Positions 45,959 through 58,052 of a stretch of DNA of 64,000 nt are shown one piece after another (position 1 is the stretch's first letter; each line of letters opens with the position of its first letter). The stretch is from positions 28,797,838 through 28,861,837 of the forward strand of contig NC_035443.2 of NCBI RefSeq assembly GCF_002127325.2, read 5' to 3'. The notes beneath the pieces were generated by a model that made no database searches, was not told where the DNA came from, and was given only the letters and a program-made list of their open reading frames with translations. Made by a program: the position numbers and the translations under genes. Source of the stretch: Helianthus annuus. Its lineage: Eukaryota > Streptophyta > Magnoliopsida > Asterales > Asteraceae.

Positions 45959-48900
45959 TGTGACACCTGTGTCACCGCGACCATCAAACAAATACCAAGC
46001 CGATGAAATATTGTATTTCATACTTGGGATCTTGTATAAATATGTGTATCTTTTGCACATATCAGTTCTTGTTCAATTTCAAACTCTACAACGCTTTCTA
46101 GAGAATTATACGCAAACTGGTGTGTAAACGTACTCAGTTTAATGCGACAAATACTCTGGAACATCAACATATACTTAACATACCTTAAATAACCTTTACA
46201 TAACTTAGAAATAAGTTTTGAAGGCTTTGGTATGGCAAAAACAAGTTAATTCGCTTACAGGGACTAAACTTGACAAACTACGAAAGTATGCCAATTTGAA
46301 CTGTAACGAACATTCCGGAACATGTCCATAAGTTAAATATACCATAAATATCCTCTCCATAGCTTAGAAATAGGCTTTGAAGTGTTTGGTATGCTAAAAC
46401 AAACTTTTGGAACATTCAGGGGCTAAAAGTGTCAAAAAGTGCACAAGTTTGCACTTTCGCGCATAACTTACGTTCTGAATACATCCGGACATCCAAAAAT
46501 TTATGTAAGCACTAAAATATTTTATTTTAGTGTTTGGCATATGAAAAATCCATTCGTCGCGTCATTTGGATCGTTTTTCGCGCTTATGCGCATTCCGTCG
46601 TAATTAACCGAACATCGCGATCGTACGGCCAAACGAACCAACATCCGACATATTTTTGAGCATGTTTCATGTCCAAAATGTTTACGAATCATTTTAGGGC
46701 CTTAAATTTGGCTTTACGGGCCTTAGAAGTGTCGAAAATGGCTTAAACATGCAACAGGGACCAAAACTGCAAATTCGGAAAGTTTGTGCAGACCAGACAA
46801 GGCCATGCGGCCCGCCTGAGCCTTATGTGAATCCTGACGCGGGCCGCATCAGACATGCAGACCAGATTCAATGTTTGATCCACTTGCATTGGCCTTTCGA
46901 TCACCCAAAAGGCAACGACATGTGTCGAATTCCTATGGTGGGGGCAAAATAAGGCACCACAACTTTGCGACAAGTGTACGGCTTGGATCGTGGCACGATA
47001 TTCAAGAAACGATCCTAACGGCTTTACTTTTCCTATAAATACCCCCCCCCTTTGGTTAAAAACCCACAAAATCTGATCTAAAGCTCTAAGTTGAGGCCTT
47101 TGCTTCATACCTGAGCTCCTGGATCGAGATTAGCTTTCGGGGACCCTTCGTAAGTGCTCTTTCGTTCTTTTATTCGCTTTTCGAGTCCGAAAGTCAACGT
47201 TTTGTTTGACTTTCTGTGTGACCAGCCTATGGTCAACACGAAGTTCATTGGAACTTCATAACGTGAGCGTGATCACGATGTTTATAGCCCGTAGTGACTA
47301 TACCTACTGATTACCACGTTATCTAGGCTCAGTGACGAGTCGTAGTTTCGGCCAAAATGCGCATTCTTGCGTATTTTGTAACCAAACTACTCATGAGCAT
47401 CAAAACCGTTTGTTTTGATGCCAAACTTGTTTTCTAAACTTAGTTAAGCATGTGTTAACATGCTTAGCTCGTCACTTTTAGTTTAGTGCTTATATAGGGT
47501 CGTAAGGTAAGCGATCTAAACCATCGCTTATACTTTCGAACCCGACCCATTTGGTCGATCATTAGGATCCGACCAAACACATTAGGTGACCATAACTGTA
47601 ACCTTCCGAGGTTATACCTTGTGGTCACGATGTTAGGCGTTCCAAACGCGTTACACGCGAACGACGCGTTAAGGTAGCATAAGCTACCTAAACGTGTCGT
47701 AATGGGTCGCAAGCACTCAGGTTAGGTTTCATTTTAGTATGTAGGCTTTGTTAAACCATATTTCACGAGTCTCCATGCTCGTTTGGTTTACGAACCCGCG
47801 TACTATCCGATCTTCCGATTTAGGTCCGGTATATTAACATAGCTACCTATTAGGTGCCGTTTGATATTCCGTGATCTCTAGCATTGTGTGATTATTACAC
47901 AAGAACTTCAAAGCAATCTCAGGTGAGTACATTGAACCCCTCTTTTACTGTTTTCCAAACTGTTTTGGGGTGAAACACATGTGCCTACTTGTTACTTTCA
48001 TGCTTTCCCGTTTTCACATCATATACTTGCTATGTTCATTAGTACATTTATAGTACATGATTTCAATACATTTCATGCTATGTATGCCCATTGTGTGCAT
48101 ACTTAGTACATCACTTTACAATACATTTCATGCTACATACGCCCATTGTGTGCATACTTAGTACATCACTTTACAATACATTTCATGCTACGTACGCCCA
48201 TTGTGTGCATACTTAGTACATCACTTTACAATACATTTCATGCTACGTACGCCCATTGTGTGCATACTTAGTACATCACTTTACAATACATTTCATGCTA
48301 CGTACGCCCATTGTGTGCATACTTAGTACATTGTTTTACATTGCATTTCTGTTGCATATGCTCATCCAGCATATGAACACATTATACTACATTTTGAACC
48401 GTTGTAACTATTTGACTATGTGAACCGTCTTAACCCTTTGATTATGAACCGTTTGTAACCGTTGAACCGTGTGAACCAGTTGTATCTGTTGACATGATCT
48501 ACATTTGACAATAGACATTTGACTATGCATAAACATTTCTGCAATTAGTAAACATTTCATCTTGATAGTTTGGTTTGAGTAAGTGATCTAAGTAACGAAG
48601 CGTGTGTAATATGGCACAAGCATGGTGGATACGCCGCTGGTACTTCCTATATATAAGTGTTTGTATGGTATTACATATTGTAGCGTTATTTGAATCATTG
48701 CATTTTGAGATATAGGACATTTTATACAAATAACACACTTTTCACAAGACCTCGATTTACAAACAACTTATCTTATACGAACTCATTTTACATGGTTATT
48801 CAGTTAACCATGCATTATTCTCATACTTATACATATCATCTGATCTTATCGTTCTTCAAATGATTTACAAGACAAAACCAATTACAAGGTTCATGACTAA

Positions 48901-49245
48901 ACATTTTCTCAAACATAAGTCATGAATTCTGTTTTCACAAAACCTATGTATCTCACAGGCATTTTTATGCTGACGTACCTATTTTCACATGTGTTTTCAG
49001 GAGATGATGCATAGGACTTATCAAGACATACTTAGGCGGACCTGTGCCTTAGTGACTTAAAATGAGACAAGAACTAGTTAATTGATGTTATGTACTCTTT
49101 GGTTCTTGTTTAAACAATGTATACTTTCATTTTTGATTAATAAAACGAAACTTCATTTGCCATGGATTTGAAACAATAAATTATGTCCCAACACTCCCCG
49201 GCGTTTCCGCCGCGGTTGCATGTTATACGCGGCCGGGGTGTGACA
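45959..49245 (+). repeat. 5' LTR of element H
   Basis: It contains an inverted repeat with 11-bp perfect arms, ATGCGGCCCGC (46805-46815) and GCGGGCCGCAT (46839-46849), a TATA box CTATAAATACCC at about 47032, and a 55-bp tandem array (about 48063-48330, five units with CCCATTGTGTGCATACTTAG). No gene is seen. Confidence 0.93.
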
Positions 49246-49252
49246 GAAAAGT

Positions 49253-49265
49253 TGGTATCAGAGCC
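49253..49265 (+). promoter_or_regulatory. tRNA-Met primer binding site of element H
   Basis: TGGTATCAGAGCC starts eight bases after the LTR end, a slightly longer gap than in the other elements here. Confidence 0.88.
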
Positions 49266-49857
49266 AATGGTTATAGGGAATTAGGTTATTAGTAATGCTT
49301 TGACCTAGTCTATAACCTTCCTAGGACCCTAACGCGAGTTTACTTGCGCTTAGCCATAAAACAATACCGTCACCTATCCTTAGGCGACAGCTACAACAAG
49401 AACATAAATTTCAAAACCACTTTGAAAACTAATCATCTGTTCTAGGATGATTGATTACTAGGTTTTGAACCCTCTGTTATAAGGTTTTGAACCCCTTTGA
49501 ATTTTCAAAACTCTTGTCAAAGTTTTCGGTCCTAAATAATGTGAACACGTGCAAACTAGAAAAGTGAATGCCTATACCCTGGGATTTCTGTCTAAGGTTA
49601 GAGTGTTCGTACAAATCCACATAATCGGACCAGTCACTCTTACCTGGGAACTCTTGGGGTGAGCGTCCACTTATAGGCAAGCATGTCTTCGCGATACACT
49701 ATGAGGATCTATTTGCTTTGATTCAGCCTTGGTGTTGTTTGTTTGCTTCGTGGATTCAAACAAATGACCATCAACCATGATTTTTGGCCGGTAATTGTAA
49801 CATCCTATTCTTACCCAATGCCATTTCATTTGTTTTCCTTCTTGTTTCTCTTTTAGA

Positions 49858-50960
49858 ATGCCTCCTCGACGCGAAAACCAGATAGCAACTGCCGAACTGG
49901 CAGAGATCATTGCGCAGCAAATGGCTGCTCAATTCCCAAACCTCCTTGCTCAATGGAACCAAGCCAACAACAACAATCATGCCCCCTTCAACTTCAAGAC
50001 GTTCAACTAGGCTAAGCCATCAAAGTTTTCTGGGTCTCAAGGAGCGACTGCACTTCTGCAATGGTTCGAGAGTTTAGAGAGCACTTTCAGACATGTTCAA
50101 TGTCCAAACGAGCGAAAGGTAGAATTCGCATCTAGCGTATTTGAGAAACGAGCTTTGACATGGTGGAATGGTGTGATGAGAGATAGGGGTGCCGATGTGG
50201 CACTGGCTCAAATATGGCAAGAGCTTCGAGCTGTGATGATGAAGGAATTCTGTCCTCGTCACGAGATCAGGGCCTTAGAAAGGGAATTCGACGATCTTAA
50301 GCAAGACAGATGCGAACATCGAGCATACACTGATCGATATGAGGAGCTGAGCCTATTATGTCCTTCCATGGTTACACCTTTGGATAAGGCGATCGAAAAA
50401 TACATTGATGGCCTCCCTGACTCAGTTCAGGACATTGTTACTGGTAGTAACCCCACTACGGTTAGGCAGGCCATTGAGCTATCTGCAACCTTGACTGAAT
50501 CTCAGATCAGGAAACGTAGGCTTTTCCGAAAGGGTGACAAGAAACCAGTCGAGGAATCGAAACCAATCGAGGAATCAAAGACCCTGGATGAACAGACTGG
50601 ATCCCCTAAGAAGTCAAAGAAGCGAAAGGCTTCTCAGAACTTCGCCATGGTTACTCACAATGATCAAGCTGTCCCCAACCAACCAGCTCAACCCCTGCTA
50701 GGAAGCCATACAATGGAACTTCACCCTTGTGCAACCAATGTAACCTTCATCATCATGCTAGGGTGAAGTGCCGCGAATGCCAAATTTGTGGACTTAAAGG
50801 TCACACAGCAAAGGTTTGCCGAGCTGCAGTTGCACCAAATCAAGTTGACAACAATCCTGCTCAAGCTCGCTTTCCACCAGGTTCTTGCTACAATTGTGAC
50901 GAGATGGGTCATTTCCGAAGAAATTGCCCAAAGCTTGCTAATGCTAATCCAGCACATTGA
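49858..50960 (+). pseudogene. gag: Element H gag with CCHC knuckles
   Basis: ATG 49858 begins MPPRRENQIATAELAEIIAQ. The retrotrans_gag core spans about 50020-50500 (ATALLQWFESLESTF, ALTWWNGVMRD, EFCPRHEIRALEREFDDLKQ). After a one-base frameshift near 50690, knuckle sequence continues (CQICGLKGHTAKVC and CYNCDEMGHFRRNC) to a TGA at about 50958-50960. An in-frame TAG lies at 50008-50010. The ATG is preceded by a pyrimidine tract ending TTTTAG, which resembles a splice acceptor. No pol sequence follows. Confidence 0.88.
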
Positions 50961-52033
50961 TGAGCATCTGACCGACTAGAAGACAACACCCTTTAAAAAT
51001 AATCATGTCCTGTGTATTATTTTCTTTTGTTGTCAAGGTCCATGAAACAGTTATTATCGTCGTTTATAAATAAATCTTTTATTTACATTGCAATGTATTT
51101 ATGAGGTTGTATGTATAAAGAACATATCCCTTACAATACCGACAATTAAGGAATCGTATTCCTTGAAAAGCAAACTACCACCCAAATTTTTTTTCCATTT
51201 TATGATATCTTGCGTTTCCATGAAGTTCCTAAGTACTCGTTTCTTCTAAGGAAAACGAAGTACAAGGCGCAAGTTACAACACTGGACGAATACCCAAAGT
51301 ACCACTATAAATCCTTAATAAGGGTACCTAAGGTATTTCCATAAATCTAAAAATTGATGTGTTCCTTAATTCGAATATTACGTTTCTTTGGAAACAAAAA
51401 TCAAATTTTTGGAAGATCTTCCTATCTTTTTAGATAGATTCCCAGGGGACATTGAAGTCCATCTACTGGTTTCCATATCCATTTTCAATCGATAACAAGT
51501 TAATAACAAATTAATAACCAAGTTGAACTACTATGTGATTATGTGCTTATTTGTTCCCTTTTATGTTTTTGGTGTAATCCAAGTCTTTGTTATCCAAATC
51601 CTCGTAGAATCTTCCATATCATTCGTATAAGGGATTCATAGTAGGATATCCAAAGGTACTATATTAAATCCTCAATGGGCTTTTACGTGATAGTAAAAAC
51701 CCTTGGATTATATTGTACTATTTCATAATTAGACCCCTTGAGTGGTCTAGTTAAACAGATTGATCCAAAAATCTGGTTAGGGATATCATGTGATGATATA
51801 GCTGAAAGGACTCCTTGGTGGCCTAACTAAGAAGATCCCCTGTCGATCTAATTAAAAGGACCGATGGAAGTCTAGTCACCCTCATCACAAGTTTGATATC
51901 CTTCCCCAAAACATTACAAAACAAACTGTGCGGACTGTGCAAGGAATTACGTAATTATGGATGCAACATAATTATGGAATTTAGTGCACAGAAACCACAG
52001 CAAGTTTTGTCGTGTATCTAGAGTTAACCCTAT
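50961..52033 (+). other. Non-coding internal region of element H
   Basis: AT-rich sequence with many stops in all frames. I see no remnant of protease, RT or integrase, so pol was lost or replaced, rather than just mutated. Confidence 0.65.
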
Positions 52034-52680
52034 TCATTTTCGTTTCTGAAGAAATTGTGGAAAATGACTCATTCCGTTCATTTTCGTTTCTGAAGAAATT
52101 GTGGAAAATGACTCATTCCGTTCATTTTCGTTTCTGAAGAAATTGTGGAAAATGACTCATTCCGTTCATTTTCGTTTCTGAAGAAATTGTGGAAAATGAC
52201 TCGTTCCGTTCATTTTCGTTTCTGAAGAAATTGTGGAAAATGACTCGTTCCGTTCATTTTCTTTTCTGAAGAAATTGTGGAAAATGACTCATTCCGTTCA
52301 TTTTCGTTTCTGAAGAAATTGTGGAAAATGACTCATTCCGTTCATTTTCGTTTTTGAAGAAATTGTGGAAAATGACTCCTTCCGTTCATTTTCGTTTCTG
52401 AAGAAATTGTGGAAAATGACTCGTTCCGTTCATTTTCTTTTCTGAAGAAATTGTGGAAAATGACTCATTCCGTTCATTTTCGTTACTGAAGAAATTGTGG
52501 AAAATGACTCATTCCGTTCATTTTCATTACTGAAGAAATTATGGAAAATGACTCATTCCGTTCACTTTCGTTTCTAAAGAATACCCATTAAGGAAAATGA
52601 CTCATTCCGTGCATTTTCGTTTCTAAAGGATACCCATTAAGGAAAATGACTCATTCTGTGCATTTTCGTTTCTGAAAATT
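52034..52680 (+). repeat. 44-bp tandem array in element H
   Basis: About fourteen units of a 44-bp repeat containing CATTTTCGTTTCTGAAGAAA and GTGGAAAATGACTCATTCCG are head to tail. The middle units are nearly identical; the last three are diverged and lack part of the unit. It lies shortly before the purine tract (52843-52856). Confidence 0.93.
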
Positions 52681-52856
52681 TTCCATCGAAGGGAAAATGA
52701 ATATCCTTGATTTTTCCTTCATTTCCATTTCTGAAGAGTTTTCGTTAAGGAAATGACGGGATATTACCTTGCATATCGCTGATGGTTATTTGGCAGAGTC
52801 ACAAATAGACTCCTACGAATAAATTTCGGGACGAAATTTCCTAAAGTAGGGGAGAC

Positions 52857-55800
52857 TGTGACACCTGTGTCACCGCGACCATCAAACAAATACCAAGCCG
52901 ATGAAATATCGTATTTCATACTTGGGATCTTGTATAAATATGTGTATCTTTTGCACATATCAGTTCTTGTTCAATTTTAAACTCTACAACGATTTCTTGA
53001 GAATTATACGCAAACTGGTGCGTAAACGTACTCAGTTTAATGCGACAAATACTCCGGAACATCAACATATACTTAACATAGCTTAAATAACCTTTACATA
53101 ACTTAGAAATAAGTTTTGAAGGCTTTGGTATGGCAAAAACAAGTTAATTCGCTTACAGGGACTAAACTTGACAAACTGCGAAAGTATGCAAATTTGAACT
53201 GTAACGAACATTCCGGAACATGTCCATAAGTTAAACATACATAAATATCCTCTCCACAGCTTAGAAATAGGCTTTGAGGTGTTTGGTATGCTAAAACAAA
53301 CTTTTGGAACATTCAGGGGCTAAAAGTGTCAAAAAGTGCACAAGTTTGCACTTTCGCGCATAACTTAAGTTCTGAATACATCCGGACATCCAAAAATTTA
53401 TGTAAGCACTAAAATATTTTATTGTAGTGTTTGGCATAAGAAAAATCCATTCGTCGCGTCATTTGGATCGTTTTTTGCGCTTATGCGCATTCCGTCGTAA
53501 TTAACCGAACATCGCGATCGTACGGCCAAACGACCCAACATCCGACATATTTTTGAGCATGTTTCATGTCCACAATGTTTAGGCATCATTTTAGGGCCTT
53601 AAAGTTGGCTTTACGGGCCTTAGAAGTGTCGGAAATGGCTTAAACATGCAACAGGGACCAAAACTGCAAATTCTGAAAGTTTGTGCGAATCAGACAAGGC
53701 CAGGCGGCCCGCCTGAGCCTTGTGTGAATCCTGACGCGAGCCGCATCAAACATGCAGACCAGATTCAATGTTTGATCCACTTGCATTGGCCTTTCGATCA
53801 CCCAAAGGGCAACGACACGTGTCGAATTCCTATGGTGGGGGCAAAATAAGGCACCACAACTTTGCGACAAGTGTACGGCTTGGATCGTGGCACGATATTC
53901 AAAAAACGATCCTAACGGCTTTACTTTTCCTATAAATACCCCCCCCCCCTTTGGTTAAAAACCCACAAAATCTGATCTAAAGCTCTAAGTTGAGGCCTTT
54001 GCTTCATACCTGAGCTCCTGGATCGAGATTAGCTTTCGGGGACCCTTCGTAAGTGCTCTTTCGTTCTTTTATTCGCTTTTCGAGTCCGAAAGTCAACGTT
54101 TTGTTTGACTTTCTGCGTGACCAGCCTATGGTCAACACGAAGTTCATTGGAACTTCATAACGTGAGCGTGATCACGATGGTTATAGTCCGTAGTGACTAT
54201 ACCTACTGATTACCACGTTATCTAGGCTCAGTGACGAGTCGTAGTTTCGGCCAAAATGCGCATTCTTGCATATTTTGTAACCAAACTACTCATGAGCATC
54301 AAAACCGTTTGTTTTGATGCCAAACCTATTTTCTAAACTTAGTTAAGCATGTGTTAACATGCTTAGCTCGTCACTTTTAGTTTAGTGCTTATATAGGGTC
54401 GTAAGGTAAGCGATCTAAACCATCGCTTATACTTTCGAACCCGACCCATTTGGTCGATCATTAGGATCCGACCAAACACATTAGGTGACCATAGCTGTAA
54501 CCTTCCGAGGTTATACCTTGTGGTCACGATGTTAGGCGTTCCAAACGCGTTACACGCGAACGACGCGTTAAGGTAGCATAAGCTACCTAAACGGGTCGTA
54601 ATGGGTCGTAAGCACTTAGGTTAGGTTTTATTTTAGTATGTAGGCTTTGTTAAACGATATTTCACGAGTCTCCATGCTCGTTTGGTTTACAAACCCGCGT
54701 ACTATCCGATCTTCCGATTTAGGTCCGGTATATTAACATAGCTACCTATTAGGTGCCGTTTGATATTCCGTGATCTCTAGCATTGTGTGATTATTACACA
54801 AGAACTTCAAAGCAATCTCAGGTGAGTACATTGAACCCCTCTTTTACTGTTTTCCAAACTGTTTTGGGGTGAAACACATGTGCCTACTTGTTACTTTCAT
54901 GCTTTCCCGTTTTCATATCATATACTTGCTATGTTCATTAGTACATTTATAGTACATGATTTCAATACATTTCATGCTATGTATGCCCATTGTGTGCATA
55001 CTTAGTACATCACTTTACAATACATTTCATGCCCATTGTGTGCATAATTAGTACATCACTTTACAATACATTTCATGCTACGTACGCCCATTGTGTGCAT
55101 ACTTAGTACATCACTTTACAATACAATTCATGCTACGTACGCCCATTGTGTGCATACTTAGTACATCACTTTACAATACATTTCATGCTACGTACGCCCA
55201 TTGTGTGCATACTTAGTACATTGTTTTACATTGCATTTCTGTTGCTTATGCTCATCCAGCATATGAACACATTATACTACATTTTGAACCGTTGTAACTA
55301 TTTGACTATGTGAACCGTCTTAACGCATTGATTATATGAACCGTTTGTAACCGTTGAACCGTGTGAACCAGTTGTATCTGTTGACATGATTTACATTTGA
55401 CAATAGACATTTGACTATGCATAAACATTTCTGCAATTGTTAAACATTTCATCTTGATGGTTTGGTTTGAGTAAGTGATCTAAGTAACGAAGCGTGTGTA
55501 ATATGGCACAAGCATGGTGGATACGCCGCTGGTACTTCGTATACATAAGTGTTTGTGTGGAATTACATATTCTAGCGTTATTTGAATCATTTCATTTTGA
55601 GACATAGGACATTTTATACAAATAACACACTTTTCACAAGACCTCGATTTACAAACAACTTATCTTATACGAACTCATTTTACATGGTTATTCAGTTAAC
55701 CATGCATTATTCTCTTACTTATACATATCATCTGATCTTACCGTTCTTCAAATGATTTACAAGACAAAGCAAATTACAAGGTTCATGACTAAACATTTTC

Positions 55801-56136
55801 ACAAACATAAGTCATGAATTCTGTTTTCACAAAACCTATTTATCTCACAGGCATTTTTATGCTGACGTACCTATTTTCACATGTGTTTTCAGGAGATGAT
55901 GCATAGGACTTATCAAGACATACTTAGGCGGACCTGTGCCTTAGTGACTTAAAACGAGACAAGAACTAGTTAATTGATGTTATGTACTCTTTGTTCTTGT
56001 TTAAACAATGTATACTTTCATTTTTGATTAATAAATCGAAACTTCATTTGCCATGGATTTGAAACAATAAATTCTGTCCCAACACTCCCCGGCGTTTCCG
56101 CCGCGGTTGCATGTTATACGCGGCCGGGGTGTGACA
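52857..56136 (+). repeat. 3' LTR of element H
   Basis: Preceded by the purine tract AAAGTAGGGGAGAC. It is 7 bp shorter than the 5' LTR. In the 55-bp array, one unit near 55028 lacks nine bases. The GC inverted repeat is decayed here (AGGCGGCCCGC and GCGAGCCGCAT). Confidence 0.93.
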
Positions 56137-56141
56137 GCAGA

Positions 56142-58016
56142 AGTTCAGCAACGCTCCAGTGCTGACGTTACCTGAAGGAATTGATGAATTCGTAGTCTAC
56201 AGTGATGCATCACACACCAGGATGGGGTGTGTGTTAATGCAAAAAGGCAAGGTCATTGCCTACGCTTCGAGACAATTAAAAGTGCACGAAAAGAATTACA
56301 CCACTCATGATTTGGAGTTGGGTGCCGTTGTATTCGCACTAAAACTATGGAGGCACTACTTGTATGGAACCAAGTGTGTGATCTATTCCGATCACAAGAG
56401 CCTTCAGCATCTGTTCAATCAGAAGGATTTGAATATGAGGCAGCGACTTTGGATGGAAACTCTGAATGATTACGATTATGAAATAAGATAACATCCAGGC
56501 AAGGCCAATGTAGTCGCAGATGCCTTGAGCAGAAAAGAAAGAGTGAAGCCAATAAGAATCAATGCCAAGAGCATTGAAATCAAGAACAGTTTAAATGAAA
56601 GGTTGTTAGCTGCACAGAAGGAGGCTGTGTTGGAAGCTAACTATCCTAATGAAAAGCTGGGATAACCGAAGAACAGTTATCCTATGGCAAAGACGGAATC
56701 CTGAGATTAAATGGAAGAATATGGGTTCCTGTTTACGGAGGACTTCAAGACGTTATCCTTCAGGAAGCCCATAGTTCCAGATATTCGGTTCATCCTGGAG
56801 CGGATAAGATGTACCAGCATGTGAAGGCAAATTATTGGTGGATAGGCTTGAAAAAGTCTATAGCTACCCATGTAGCTAAATGTCTGACATGTGCTCAAGT
56901 CAAGGCTGAGCGTCAGAAGCCGTCAGGTTTGCTACAACAGCCTGAAATTCCCACTTGGAAATGGGAAATGGTGACGATGGATTTCATCACCAAGTTGCCT
57001 AAAACGCAGAAGAGAAATGATACTATATGGGTCATAGTTGACAGACTGACCAAGTTAGCTCATTTCCTACCCATTAAGGAAACTTATAGTTCGGACATGT
57101 TGGCCCAACTGTATGTTGATAAAATTGTTTCCCTGCATGGGGTACCAATGTCTATTATCTCTGATAGGGATACAAGATACACACCGCATTTTTGGAAAAG
57201 TTTCCAAGAGTCTCTAGGCACACAATTGAACTTTAGTACGGCATACCATCCTCAGACGGATGGGCAGAGTGAGCGTACCATCCAGACTTTGGAAGACATG
57301 CTTCGGGCATGTGTGATTGATTTAGGGGGTAGCTGGGATAGGCACCTGCCTTTGGTCGAGTTCTCCTATAACAATAGCTATCATACCAGCATTCAGGCTG
57401 CGCCTTTTGAGGCATTATATGGTAGAAAGTGCAGAACGCCCATTTGTTGGGCAGAAGTAAGAGACACTCAATTATCAGGTCCCGATATAGTCTTTGAAAC
57501 GACGGACAAGATTGTCCAAATTCGTGACCGCCTGAAAGCTGCCCGGGATAGGCAGAAGAGCTATGCTGATAAAAGGCGAAAACCCCTCAAGTTCGAGGTT
57601 GGTGATAAAGTTTTGCTCAAAGTATCACCCTGGAAGGGGGTGATACGATTTGGTAAGAAAGGTAAGTTAAGCAAGAGGTATATAGGACCATTCGAGATCA
57701 TCGAATGTGTTGGGTCAGTGGCTTATAAGTTAAACTTACCTGAAGAGCTCAGTGGTGTTCACAATGTTCTCCACATCTGCAATCTGAAGAAATGTCTAGC
57801 TGATGAATCACTAGTCATACCACACACAGATGTGCATATAGACGAGAGCTTGAAATTTGTTGAAAACCTGTGTCGATCGAGGATCGACAGGTAAAGAAGC
57901 TTCGAAGGAAGTATGTGCCTATTGTCAAGGTCAAATGGGATGGCCGTAGAGGTCCCGATTATACTTGGGAGTTACAGTCCACAATGAAAGAGAAATACCC
58001 TCAATTATTTCAATAA
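56142..58016 (+). pseudogene. pol: Element G pol, second part: RNase H, integrase, chromodomain-like end
   Basis: RNase H resumes with [17 protein letters not shown] (about 56190) and [11 protein letters not shown]. Integrase has its zinc-binding region (near 56785-56900, CLTCAQVK) and a DDE core: Asp in [10 protein letters not shown] (about 56975), Asp in IISDRDTRY (about 57157) and Glu in GQSERTIQT (about 57270). A chromodomain-like tail with WDGRRGPDYTWE lies at about 57935-57975, ending at TAA 58014-58016; such tails can direct insertion to marked chromatin. Breaks are TAA 56489, a one-base loss near 56662 and another near 57853. Confidence 0.92.
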
Positions 58017-58035
58017 ATCTCGAGGTCGAGATTTC

Positions 58036-58052
58036 TTTTAAGGGGGTGAGGA
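58036..58052 (+). promoter_or_regulatory. Polypurine tract of element G
   Basis: TTTTAAGGGGGTGAGGA sits directly before the 3' LTR start TGTAACACC. Confidence 0.9.

Larger units (their letters stand above)
45954..56141 (+). mobile_element. Element H: gag-only Ty3/gypsy retrotransposon nested in element G's RNase H
   Basis: LTRs at 45959-49245 and 52857-56136 start TGTGACACCTGTGTC and end GGGGTGTGACA. GCAGA flanks the element (45954-45958 and 56137-56141), and removing it restores G's frame at DILKQKFSNAP. The internal 3.6 kb holds a primer site, a gag gene, a 44-bp tandem array and a purine tract, but no protease, RT or integrase. It therefore depends on another element. The LTRs are over 3.2 kb each and similar throughout, with small differences. 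Confidence 0.95.

Noticed and set aside
46749..46952. 67-codon ORF in H's LTR with a copy at 53646-53849
   Set aside because: It crosses the GC inverted repeat of the LTR, has no domain, and the duplicate is just the other LTR.
52034..52680. CRISPR-like array
   Set aside because: Units are head to tail with no unique spacers, inside a plant Gypsy element. It is an ordinary tandem repeat.
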